The position numbers and the translations under genes are program-made. From Bugulina stolonifera (Eukaryota > Bryozoa > Gymnolaemata > Cheilostomatida > Bugulidae), in NCBI GenBank assembly GCA_935421135.1, contig OW285196.1, forward strand, positions 14,629,001 to 14,693,000: a stretch of 64,000 nt of DNA, read 5' to 3'. Under the pieces are notes generated by a model, which saw only the letters and a program-made list of their open reading frames with translations, made no database searches and was not told the origin of the DNA. This document shows, in pieces, positions 1 through 9,999 of this stretch; position 1 is the first letter of the stretch, and each line of letters begins with the position of its first letter.

Positions 1-2340
1 CATACATGTAATGTAGTAGCTGGAAGAGCAACTGAATTGTATTTTACAATCACAGGATTGGTAGAGCACACTAATTATCAAAATAATGGTAGAGTCAGCA
101 TGGTGAGGCACGCATGAAATATCTGCTACTGTATTTATGTTAGTAGAATGAAATTGGACCAGTTAGTTTTCAAGTGTAAAACCATTTAATATATTTATTT
201 TGACATCTAATAATAATTTGGTACAGCACTAACTCAAAAGATGACAGACTAAAGCGGCTCTCTGGCTTTCCATTAGTTATTTATCACACAGTATTCGTAT
301 ACAATAATTAACCTATACAACACTATACAGCGTCTTCTCTCATAGCTAAGTTAGTTCCCACTCTTGGTGCCGTTAGACATTGATGTATTACAGTATTTGT
401 GCAAACATGTTAATCGTGTCTGAGTTACTAGCAAACAATATCAAACAGATTCCCATTTAATGTCGTGTATTCTGTGCAAGATTCTGATTGGCCAATACAA
501 CACTTTTTATTCAAATTAACTCTGTAATAAAACAACTCCTCGCCGTGCAGTTTTGCAGTTTCAAAGTTAGTAGGTAGCTCTGGGCTACAATTTGTGAGTT
601 GCCTGCTCTTTAAAGCTGTGTGATGGTGAAGCAAACGTGTTAGACCAAACGTAAAACTAATATAACATAATAATATATATTTTGTAGAGAATTGACACCC
701 TATTATAATGGTGAATTTGACCACTAGAAATTATATAACCCTGTGATACTTAAGTGTTGTCCCGTTAACTTTTTATGAAATTGTATAAATAAATCAGTGG
801 GAGTTAATCACGTTATGTAATGGGCAGGAGCAGCATGCTGTGGAGTTGTCTCTCTTATACATGTAAAGCAGTACTGCTAGTGCTAGTATGATGTAATTCA
901 TATTGTTTCAATAGCATTGTAAAGTTATGCTCTCATGGGGAAAAATTTGCAGAAGGAAGGACAACTCCTGCTTATTGTGTCATTATTCTTCAAGCCACGA
1001 AATAATGGTATCGTTGCATATAAAGCAAACAATCCATGACAGTCTAATTTAAACAGTCATTGCCTAAATAATGAGTTTGATAAAAATGTATAAACGCTAT
1101 TTCGCTCAGTTAGAAGAAGTCTTTTTTGTGATCAGGATTTTGGGTAGTTGCTGATAGCGTGTTGGTCACAGAAAAATACATGAAGTAACATTTTGTTCCA
1201 AACATGGCCAGTCCCTGTGGTGAATTTCTTAAAACTATACAATGTGACTCAGATAATAAAAGTGCAACATTTACTTACTTGTAGCTACATTGTTTGCTCG
1301 ATGTAAGTATTACAGATCAAAGTATATCACAACCACACAAACACGAATGCTACATACCCCAAAAACACCACTCCTACAGCCTACTAATTTTTTAACAATG
1401 TTTTATTCATTGGACTATCTAAGCTGCTCTGCCCAATAGGACAACATAATTATACTACATGTACATGTGCATGGAGTATTACCTTTCAACATACATGTCT
1501 CTCAGTGAAACATGCAGAACTGACATCACAAATATAATTATGCACCTTTGAGTCACTGAAGATCTCAATGTAGCAAGTATGAGCTAATAAGTAGGCTCTA
1601 CTAGACAGTTAAAGGCATATAATTGCTAATCTACGTGTACATGTGCACACTATAACAACCGTTTATACAATGATACCATCTACTGTACATGATGTACAAT
1701 ATAAAGCCCATTTTTTGGTAAGTTGATGATGATATTCTGGTACATGGTTTCTATCAATAACACCCACTTTGAGGTATGACAACTTCTTCAATTGTAACTC
1801 CCTCACTAATAGCTTCAATTATGATACTGCATAGTAATTGATAACAGTAACGATAGCCTATTTGTGTGTTCATTTCAGTGTGGAGATGTTTTAGAAAACT
1901 ATTGCCAGTGCTTGTTCATGCGAGTGAGCTGATTTCAATAGGTATCTATCATACAGATTTAATTAAATTTATAAAGCTGGTAGCGAAAGATTTAACAACC
2001 AGCTAATAAAATCATTCAAACCAATCGGCGATAAACGAAAAATATAATATCTCAGAGTAAGTTGTCTAACCTACATTGTACGTGTACATGTACATTGTAC
2101 ATTGTATAATTCCACTTCAGTGAACACAGTACAGAATTTCTTTACCTTTCAACTCCCTAACCCCTGAGTAATTGACCATTTTTAAACTGTACCTTTTTAT
2201 GCCAATAAGGAATTACTTGTACGATGTACGTGTACATGCATTTAACTTCTAGGTTATTTTTCACTGATTCAGTACCCTTGCTATTATGCAGAATGCTTTG
2301 AGCAGAATTTCAAATTCAAACTGACAATATTTAAAGAAAT
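1..2340. other. Gene-poor left part of unit 1 (conserved block A)
   Basis: I see no convincing gene. The block is conserved at 13,925-16,290 and, more diverged, at 43,900-45,500 and 58,440-60,420. A CCAAT-type motif (gattggccaa) lies near 485-500 and is kept in the 14.4-kb and 58.6-kb copies. The minus-strand open frame at 428-724 is broken by stops and frame changes in the 58-kb relative, so coding is doubtful. The 3' region of the Cys-rich gene begins near 2,340. Confidence 0.6.
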
Positions 2341-2343
2341 GTT

Positions 2344-2349
2344 TTTATT
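2344..2349 (-). terminator. Candidate polyadenylation signal AATAAA
   Basis: AATAAA on the minus strand lies about 340 bases past the stop of the 2.7-kb gene, inside a block that recurs at the same distance after the relatives (16,295; 46,955; 53,606; 60,664; 62,935). Its recurrence supports its use. A nearer AT-rich alternative exists around 2,500. Confidence 0.5.
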
Positions 2350-2686
2350 AAATGCTATGAGAGAACGAAACATTCCTTTTAATTATCAACATCAGGATAT
2401 CGCACTTGAATGACAATTCTCTTACTTTAATTAAAATGTTATAGAATGCTGGAAATAGAAAACAATTCAGCAGTAGTCAAACTACATTGTATGAATAAAA
2501 TTTATTATTTACTTTGTTTCCCATAGATGCATGTACATGTATATTTTATTGTATTATGCCAACTGACTTAATAAATTTGAAATTAATAACGATCAAGTTT
2601 TGAAACATCAAATGGATGTAGTATCATGCTGGGCTGCTTGAGTAGTTCAGTAAACAATATATTCACTTAGAAAGAAAGAGTCAGGT

Positions 2687-3861
2687 TTATTGGGCGGGTG
2701 AAGGTGCAGGTTTAGGTGCAGGTCTAGGTGGGCCTTGGGGTGCGCGTTGAGGTGGGCGGTGAGGTGTGGGCGGAGGTATGGGAGTTGTCGTAGTCGTTGT
2801 AGTTGTAGTTCTTGTAGCTGTAGCTGTAGCTGTTGTAGCTGTAGTGACTCGACATAGATCTGTACACTTCGATCTGTTATCAATTCTACACCGTTCATCA
2901 GGTTGCTGTCCGCATTCTTCCATGATGCAGTCAGGCACACAATCTGCAAAATATTGAGAAAAATAATATTTAAACTATTCAAACCACAAATACAGCTAAG
3001 TACAATTTATAATGTAATTTTATATGAATATTTCAACTTTGTCCGTAAAAATGAAAAATATAACATGCAAACACGTTTTTAGAGTAAAACATCCACTGTC
3101 CAATCAGAAGTGGATTGTTCTGCAGGGGATGGCAATTAGAAAACTCCTTTCACATTTCCAATAATTAGTGTAAACTTGTGCATAAATGGGATATAAAAAT
3201 TAGTAATTACTGTTTTACGATTAGATAAACAATAGGTTTTATTATCCAATTACTGCGCACAATTTTTCTTTGGCTGCGATCGTTGTTATTGGACATGTGA
3301 AAGGAGGGTTCTATACTGCAGAATATCACTGTGACATCACAATGTATATTTTCCACAATAAACTGCTCCAAAAACTTGTTTGCAGGTTGTATCATTTTTT
3401 TAGTGGCAAATTTGAAAGGTTTGTATCTAATTATGTATAATTATTGTATTTACCTTTATCCATGGCATGGATAGTTTGAATCATTTGGGTAAAAACTATT
3501 AAACCTTCCTTCATGATGGTCAAATAGACTAAGTGAAAACATGGACACACCTTCTTGTATCCTAAATCCTTAAATTTGGAATAAACCTTGCTAGAAGACT
3601 TGTTCTCCTTTCTGAGTAATTTTAAAAGTAGTATATCGTAGGATGATTTTATTATTTTGATGTAGAGATAGGATTTGGGGGGTATTTAATGTCAAACAAG
3701 TCACTACTACACATAATGCTATGGTAGAGTTGGTTCATAATTTTAAGGATATTTCCATCTGGTCCACCACCACCTCGCTCACCAGGGTCACTTTGTCCCA
3801 TTACTGTCCCAAATAACACGAGACCGCAGACAAGCAGAGCTACAAATGCTGAAATCTTCAT
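2687..3861 (-). CDS. Secreted Cys-rich peptide precursor with Thr/Pro-rich tail (unit 1)
   Basis: I infer a two-coding-exon gene. Exon 2 (3,783-3,861 coding; acceptor after 3,879) starts at the ATG 17 bases downstream of a TTTTAG acceptor. It codes a signal peptide of about 22 residues (Lys-2, a Leu/Val core, ending Val-Met-Gly), then stops at a GTGAGC donor in phase 1. Exon 3 (2,687-2,943; acceptor TTTTGCAG) restores the frame and gives 111 residues in total. The mature part has Cys at 28, 32, 37, 45, 53 and 57 (C-x3-C-x4-C-x7-C-x7-C-x3-C), then a Thr/Ala tract (60-80, with nine consecutive Thr) and a Pro-rich tail (81-111), which suggests O-glycosylation. If the intron is retained, exon 2 reads on to a stop at 3,652, giving a 69-residue form without the Cys motif. 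A conserved AATAAA block lies at 2,344-2,349. The function is unknown; a secreted disulfide-rich defence, toxin-like or signalling peptide is possible. Confidence 0.72.
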
Positions 3862-4237
3862 ACTTTCTTAGAATTTATCTAAAATATGTGACATAGTTCT
3901 CTCACTTACATACATGAGAAATAAGTAAATACATGTACATGTACAAGTTGATGCATATATTACGCATGCGTAGATTACTCATGCACCTTCCTTAGCTTGA
4001 AGAACACTTTAATTTGTTAACTGAAGCTGTAATATTGTTCACCCATGAAGCTCCACAACAATTGTCACATTTTTACACAACAGACTATAGAGTTAATACA
4101 CCATTCTACATGCATAAACATATAAATGTTCTATAGAGTTAATACACCATTCTACATGCATAAACATATAAATGTTCTATAGAGTAAATACACCATTCTA
4201 CATGCATAAACATATAAATGTTCTATAGAGTTACCAC

Positions 4238-4789
4238 TAGGCCTGCAATGATTCACAAAATACTGTTTCGATTTTTTCGATTCTGCCAATCAACTTTTTC
4301 GATTTTTTCGATTCGATTCGATACCATTTACATTGCAGTAGTTCTCCGCAACAGTATTTTAGAACACTGTCAGTTGTAGTAGTTGAGTTGAGAATTCCAT
4401 TTTAGAATCACCAAAAAGAGTAGAATAAGTAGATTCCAGAAGCATACCCTTCTAATTGTGTGGAATATCAAATACAAATTGCATGTTTGGGGCATTTATA
4501 TAATTATAGACTTATATTAGTAATACATCTTAGCACATGATGTATTTTATAGCTATCCACTTATTGCCAACAAAATTACTAGAAAAAAATTGTGCTCCAC
4601 TGAGATTCGAACTCATGACCACACATTTGTAAAGCGAGCGCTCTGCCACCATGCTATGGTGATAACTTGGGATTACCTAGACTAAGTATATATTTAACAA
4701 GAATCGAAAATTGAGTGCAATGAATCGATATTGAAAATACGCAAATTAATCGTATCGAGAATCGTTATCGATTCATCGTTGCAGACCTA
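4238..4789. mobile_element. Non-autonomous hAT-like element (MITE), 552 bp
   Basis: The ends are imperfect terminal inverted repeats, TAGGCCTGCAATGAT and (reverse complement of the right end) TAGGTCTGCAACGAT. They are followed inward by cgatt/aatcg-rich sub-terminal repeats typical of one hAT MITE type. It is flanked by a perfect 8-bp target duplication GTTACCAC (4,230-4,237 and 4,790-4,797), the hAT hallmark. Unit 2 and the neighbouring 46-bp repeats give the empty site. No transposase frame is present. Confidence 0.88.
4583..4650 (-). ncRNA. tRNA-like Pol III unit inside the MITE
   Basis: On the minus strand, an A-box-like GGTGGCAGAGCGC (4,650-4,638) is followed by a B-box GAGTTCGAATCTC (4,614-4,602) and then a T7 run (4,589-4,583) that could end Pol III transcription. 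The T-arm can pair, but the 5' acceptor strand does not match the 3' strand. It is therefore a tRNA-derived sequence or tRNA pseudogene rather than a working tRNA. The central part resembles a UAC-anticodon loop, which is a weak call. Confidence 0.5.
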
Positions 4790-5012
4790 GTTACCACACC
4801 ATTCTACATGCATAAACATATAAATGTTCTGTAGAGTTACCACACCATTCTACATGCATAAACATATAAACGCTCTGTCAAATTACCTGTCCAGTAAGAT
4901 ATTAACCTAAGGTTGTTTGAACTCAATTGTTTGCTGTATAAAAATATCTGTATGAAAGTAAATGACTTTGAAAAAGCAGCCAACACTTGCAAAAAACACC
5001 TACTTGACTCAC

Positions 5013-5150
5013 CCTTGTCACTATTGTAATGCAGATATTAGTATATTCTTACAGCAAGAACAGTGAGTTACTGTGTAGTAGTATCTTCCTTTTATATACC
5101 TGAGTTAGGTGAGTTTTATATCATTATGTGATTTATGAGCGTCGTCATCA
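5013..5150 (-). promoter_or_regulatory. TATA promoter and non-coding exon 1 of the 2.7-3.9 kb gene
   Basis: On the minus strand TATATAAAAG lies at 5,098-5,089. About 30-80 bases downstream is a putative non-coding exon ending at 5,013 before the donor GTGAGTCAAG. Just upstream of the TATA (5,100-5,220) is a block shared by the promoters of all six family members. The resulting 5' intron (3,879-5,012) holds the 46-bp array and the hAT-like MITE. Confidence 0.6.
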
Positions 5151-7500
5151 CTATCTAAGAATAGATAATTCTTCTAATGGATAGCACTAATTGACTAACA
5201 GGTGGTAGCTCATTTATCACATGAACCATGCCTCACAGTAGTCAACATAATCCTGTAAAAAATATTCCAAACCTGAACTACATAGTATATAATCATTGTT
5301 TTACTTAGAGATTTTGGTTCACTTAATGCATGTTTCAGTGGATTAGTTGATGTACTCTAAACTAACTTGTGAGAGAATGTACTAAAATAAGACACGTAAA
5401 ATCATGTAAATCATCCCTTTAAAGGATAAAGCTGAGTGTAGCTAATAACTTGTGAAAATACAGTTTTGTTTGTATACATTTTAAACAGTACTCTAACTAC
5501 ATGTGAATACAGTTATTGGTTTAAGGTAGTCAAAGCAAAGTACATGCAAGTACCTGTATTTAATGAACATCGCCACAGCGAGTATTTGGCTTGAGAGTGA
5601 CTTTGGGCTCAATATTTCTAGCAACGCTTTTTCATGTTGGCGTTGGGCTAGGTAGGTTGCGCTCATTTTACCACCGGTAGACCACACAAATTTCAAACCA
5701 AACCAGTAGCTGACTGATCACCTCAAGGATTGTAGTGTAAACTGATTTATATTATACATGTACTTATTGCTAGTTATTGGCTTAATATTGCCATTGCACA
5801 TTCTACAGCTCTCTACACAGTCTACATAATGGTGCTTTTAGTTCCTCAATACACCATTTTCCTTGTTGTTGGTATTGCTTCATCCTGACATTCTGCCACC
5901 GTCATTGTCCCTGTGCCACTGCAGGTGTCTCACATAAATCCATGCTAGTTATCCCCCTGTATATAATCTTCTCATTTCCTGTCACTCGCCAATGATAGTA
6001 CTGGCCATACAATACATCACTGTCTAGCCTTCTACCCTCTGCTCTCTTTGTAGTATCTCCCTCATTTCTATTTTGCTATCGATTCTTGCAGTCTACAACC
6101 CCCCCCCCCCTCACATAGCCAATATCAGTATTACATGTACAGTGTATCTTTTTCGTATTTTCTGCTGATATCACGATCCTGTTCCACCTTCATCTGTAGG
6201 TAAATACCAATAACAGTGATTGATACATATTAGTCTGGGGGTTGAAAGATCTTATTCATAATAATATTGTATTTCTTGTCGTATACAAAATTTCAGCTTC
6301 TGATGTTTTACAAATTCTCCTTACACCTACAATGTACATTAGTTCTTCTCTGAATATTTTTCTCTTGGTTCCTGTCCTGTATTACCTTTATTTAATGTGA
6401 ATATCAGTATTAAATTTAGTCAGCCCACCATTGTATCATCTCAGTTTTTTTCGTCTGTTAATATCACATGATTCCAACACTCTACGATTCGTCACCATCT
6501 TTTTATTAGGCAGGAACTTCCTGCATCCCTCTCCATCGTGTGTCTTTTTGTAGTCAACTTGGCACTATCAATAGTTGTTATTACATTCTATCAAGGGCAA
6601 ATTTAGGGGTCTCGCCCTGCTATGGCGGGACCCTTCATCTCCAAAAAAACTAAATTTGCATCGTGTCTTACTATCATATCATTGCTATTGCTTTGCCTAC
6701 GTGCTTAAATTTATATTATGGCGACAACAAACTTCTTTTTCCCAAATAATCATAATGAGTGTGCAGTTCTATGCATTGAAGATCACAAGATAAAAACTAA
6801 GTTAGTATTTAAAAAACCAAGAATCAGTCTTGCAACAGCACATCTTACTAAATTCCGGACATTGATATATTGTTTTACATTTTTATCTAGATTACAATGA
6901 TAGGCAATTCTTGACTTGAACAATATACCACCTAGCGCTGTACTAAATAATTAATCATTAAGACGGGTTTCTGGTTTATATATTATGTCAGTGTTGGCAC
7001 AAATGGACGAAGCTCAGATGCGCCATGTGGAAAGACTCTGATTTACAGAGGAGGTTAGAGAATGGAAGCATTGGTGTACCTCACTAACACCACTCCCTCT
7101 CACGGCTGATGCTGTGACTTATCACTTTATTGAAGTTGAGGCTTTTCCTCTCAAGTGAAACCTAGTGAGGGCCTTATCTCAGAGCAACACAGCAGTTACC
7201 TCATAATCGACTTGTCTACAACTATAGGTTTAGTCAAGCTAGAAGCATAGTTATAAGTATGTACACTGTATCTAAATAGATAGGAGGTATGTACATGTAT
7301 CTAAATGCATCCTTTATATATACATGTAATCATTGTTCTTTTGCCATTCCGAGGGCATGTAATGAACAAAGGTATGTTTGTTCACTGTAGAAAGACAATT
7401 TCAAAAGTATTTTTGACAGAATAATTACATACATGTAATTATGCTACATGTATATCTAATAGTTACCCGATATATTATAGAGAATGTTTTTGGAATACTA
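5150..7500. other. Region upstream of the 2.7-kb gene
   Basis: Apart from the decayed exon above I see no gene. A poly-C run lies near 6,100. A 10-bp-stem hairpin (gggtctcgcc / ggcgggaccc, one G-U pair) lies at about 6,608-6,634 and is flanked by the inverted words aaatttag and ctaaattt. The rest is AT-rich sequence collinear with 18,560-20,880. Confidence 0.6.
5902..6075 (-). pseudogene. Decayed exon of an unknown protein (unit 1)
   Basis: The minus-strand frame is open for 57 codons. At protein level it matches an open frame at 62,630-62,872 with the pattern RAExxRLDxDxLxGQYY, plus a further upstream D-x-K-N…Q-x-R-N similarity that here is interrupted by a TAG at 6,078-6,076. Many of the differences between the two loci fall at codon third positions, suggesting past coding constraint. 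No start codon or clear splice sites are visible. The product is not recognised. Confidence 0.45.
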
Positions 7501-7501
7501 G

Positions 7502-7804
7502 CAGCAATGTGGAGAATGTTTCACAGACCAATCAACCTTAATCCTACTAAAGTTGACAGTCTGGTGCCTGCTTGCTGTCTTTTTTTTGTTGCTGTCGAGC
7601 CACTTGGCCATCCTATTTAGCGGACCTCAGAAGTTTGAAACTTGTATGAGCGACAGGAGCTGGGTTCTGAGTGGAAGAGCTCACCTTCCACAAAAGGAGT
7701 GCATGGTCAGTGACTACTACATTAACCTGTCACGCCAATGTGGTCACATACCCCGCCAGAATATGGCTTCTCTTTGTGAATCAGGGCAGAGGTGGATCTT
7801 TAAC
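7502..7804 (+). other. Open frame with hydrophobic N-terminus and four Cys (doubtful exon)
   Basis: The frame is open from 7,502, possibly after an acceptor ending ctagcag. It codes a strongly hydrophobic segment followed by a stretch with four Cys. No in-frame ATG precedes the hydrophobic part; the first usable codon is TTG at 7,553. In unit 2 the matching frame runs 20,888-21,220 and ends soon after. In unit 1 it reads on into a SINE to 7,987, so the C-terminal half there is repeat-derived. Between the copies most visible changes alter residues, which gives no sign of constraint. It may be an exon or may be non-coding. Confidence 0.25.
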
Positions 7805-7990
7805 ATGTGTGTCTTTGATGTAGACACTACACGGGACCTCCTGTATTATTTATATGCCCTGATCCGAACAGGCGCAGCTAGGGTGAAAGGCTTGCTGAAG
7901 GCCTTTGCCAGAAGTGACACAGCTGGGGGTTTGAACTCACAACCTTTCGGTTTGTGTGTATGTATGCCACCAACTGTGCCACCCTGACCC
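7802..7990 (-). mobile_element. tRNA-derived SINE (unit 1 copy)
   Basis: On the minus strand a tRNA-type A box GTGGCACAGTTGG (7,982-7,970) and a B box GAGTTCAAACCCC (7,938-7,926) sit at tRNA-like spacing, followed by a non-tRNA body. The same element is at 22,655-22,840. Its left end in unit 1 coincides with the breakpoint of the 1.46 kb that only unit 2 has. Confidence 0.7.
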
Positions 7991-8748
7991 TTTTGTTACC
8001 TACACAACTCCTTGTTGAACTGCAACATAATGGCCTTCACTACAGATATGAATGCCTTGCTCACAACGGCAGTTGGAGTTAAAAAGTGGATGGGGAACTT
8101 TTACCTCTTTAAAGAAGGTTGAGTTGCAACAACTCCTCTAGAACTGGTAAACATATGCGGCAAACTTTAACTAAATTGCTTAGTAATGTAGGAGGTGTTG
8201 AGCGGCAAGACAGGATGGTTGGCCGGGGTGTGCCGTATAACTAATTAAAAGCTGTGGTCTGCTCCATTCATTCTTCAATTATCTGCCTTCATATTGTCTG
8301 ACATTTGTTTAACAGGGTTACAACCCATGTAAATGTATTTGGAATTTATAATTGAGAAGCTCTACATATGATAAATAGTTAGTCGGTTCTTGGTCTTGTA
8401 GAATGGCATTTACCACCTGCCCTGTGAGCCTGGACATTAGTCTTCTATTGATATGTGAAAAATATTAAAATAAGTGATGAATCATAATTATGAATAACTT
8501 ATAACTTTTGTGATATAAATATGTATACATTGCTTTTGTAAACGTCAGATATATGTTATATTACATAATTATATCTCACATACGCTACTAACTGTTACAG
8601 TCATGCTCTTTATTGATCGGATATCACAGGCTAGACCCATGGTCCAATGGTTTACAGCGTCTTCTGTATTACGCTCCTTATTTAAAAACTCCAACGCTCT
8701 TGTCTTTAGTAGATCGCCTTCCCCTGATTTTCTCTGTAAGAGAAATAT

Positions 8749-9545
8749 TGTGATGGTACAGGACATTTGTATACGACTCCAGCTACCGGATAAGACCCTA
8801 CAGCACCTTACGTGCCTAGTAGTTGCCACAGCACTACTCAGCTAACACTCGAACTCTCATAACTAGCTGTTCGTATGCTCATACTCAACTACATTGCATG
8901 TCTAAACCATTCATTTACTGTCTACATTTGTGTATCTATGTGTTTATACTCATTCTACTTAACTACATACTGATGTACATTCATGTATGATAATTACTAA
9001 GTCTTTTAGTGCCTTTTATACCCATGTAAAGAGGCCCAACCTCTCAGAATCACTTGATATTCATTTTGTACATGAATTGAACGATTCTAAGCAACTTTTG
9101 TACAACCCGACCTATTTTGGGTCGGCTGTCGGGCTTCCCGCTGCCATGTTGTTGCGCAACTTCCGGACGACCCTATGTCGTCTTTTCCCGACACTACGTC
9201 GGGCGGAAGTCCTTATACTATATAAAGGCCACTGTTTCATTGTTTGTTGTCTCAGTCTTGACTTGGCTTTCAATAAAGACACATCTATACTTGATACAGA
9301 GACTTTCACTTCCTTTTGCCAGGTCATTTGCTTAGCGAACCGCCTACTAGGTCGGATCACTCTCTTTCAAGGTATAGTCTGAAAGTCAGACTTGGGACCA
9401 GATGGGTCGTCTCTGGTAGTTATTGGACTACTGAGACCGCTCGATCTTTCATGTAATGAGAAGGCCTAGCACCACTCATAGGCACTTCAATTCTGGCTCG
9501 GTAGTCGTCCAAGGACGACCGCACAAAATACCAGAAACCATTACA
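8749..9545 (+). mobile_element. Solo LTR, 797 bp (unit 1 only)
   Basis: It starts TGTGATGG, ends CCATTACA, and is flanked by the 4-bp duplication ATAT. The matching site in unit 2 (about 23,571-23,579) is empty. Inside lie a TATA box (about 9,219-9,227), an AATAAA (9,272-9,277) and GC-rich inverted words around 9,106-9,140. It shares most of its length with the element at 27,904-28,570. No internal retroelement genes are present, so it is a solo LTR. Open frames across it are incidental. Confidence 0.82.
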
Positions 9546-9744
9546 ATATTTAACATTATGCACATGTGCAATTATTGATAATAACGTTAACCCTCATTTG
9601 GTGTATCCTCCTTCATGTCCCAATTTTAATAGATATTGGTCAAACATTGAACTTGAGACTGCTACATTACCTTTCTGCTTGTGGAAATAGGTGTGCAATC
9701 TGTAGGTGTGGATGATATGCTGGGAGCGCAAGGGCTGGGGTCAA

Positions 9745-9995
9745 TCCACTCTCTACTAAGTGTACAAGGAGTTGTTCACTCGCTACTACGCGTACATGGA
9801 GTTATCCACCCTCTACTGCATGTAAATGGAGTTATCCACTCTTTAGAACCTGTGCATGCAGTTGTCCACTCTTTACTGCATGTGCATAGAGTCACCTACT
9901 CACTACTATGTGTACAAGGAGGTATCCACTTTCTACCACATGTACATGGAGTTATCCACTCTCTACTACATGTACATGGGGTTATCCACTCTGTA
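9745..9995. repeat. 30-bp minisatellite (unit 1)
   Basis: About eight to nine copies of a 30-bp unit, consensus ctctactacatgtacatgga plus gttatccact. Because 30 is a multiple of three, the plus strand stays open across the array and would code a ten-residue Val/His/Leu repeat. The unit 2 array (23,775-24,030) has frame-breaking changes, so I regard it as non-coding. Confidence 0.9.
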
Positions 9996-9999
9996 AAAC

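Larger units (their letters stand above)
4085..4870. repeat. 46-bp tandem array (interrupted)
   Basis: Unit: ttctatagagttaatacacc followed by attctacatgcataaacatataaatg, 46 bp. About three and a half copies lie at 4,085-4,229 and about one and a half at 4,798-4,870, split by the hAT-like insertion. The unit 2 counterpart (18,055-18,275) has about five copies and no insertion. Confidence 0.9.

Noticed and set aside
428..724. 98-codon minus-strand frame in block A
   Set aside because: The 58-kb relative has stops and frameshifts across most of it; only a short end segment stays similar, and it overlaps a CCAAT-type motif.
2855..2943. Assignment of the Cys module to ShK, inhibitor-knot or CHCH families
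   Set aside because: The spacing (3-4-7-7-3) does not fit the CHCH Cx9C pairs, the ShK C-x3-C-x2-C end or the knottin CC signature.
2766..2957. Plus-strand Val-rich frame opposite the Cys/Thr exon (also 16,718-16,909)
   Set aside because: It is the antisense shadow of the Thr-codon run (ACA/ACT read as GTT/GTA).
2647..2982. Alternative minus-strand 111-codon frames over the Cys exon (also 16,599-16,934)
   Set aside because: Wrong frame relative to the phase-1 splice; it reads the Pro-rich tail as Leu/His repeats and loses the Cys framework.
4583..4650. Functional tRNA gene
   Set aside because: The acceptor strands do not pair and it sits inside a MITE; kept only as tRNA-like.
4085..4870. 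46-bp and 30-bp arrays as CRISPR
   Set aside because: Units are directly adjacent without unique spacers, and the context is eukaryotic.
8987..9382. Open frames on both strands inside the LTR (also 28,031-28,639)
   Set aside because: They lie across LTR regulatory sequence with no similarity to retroelement proteins.
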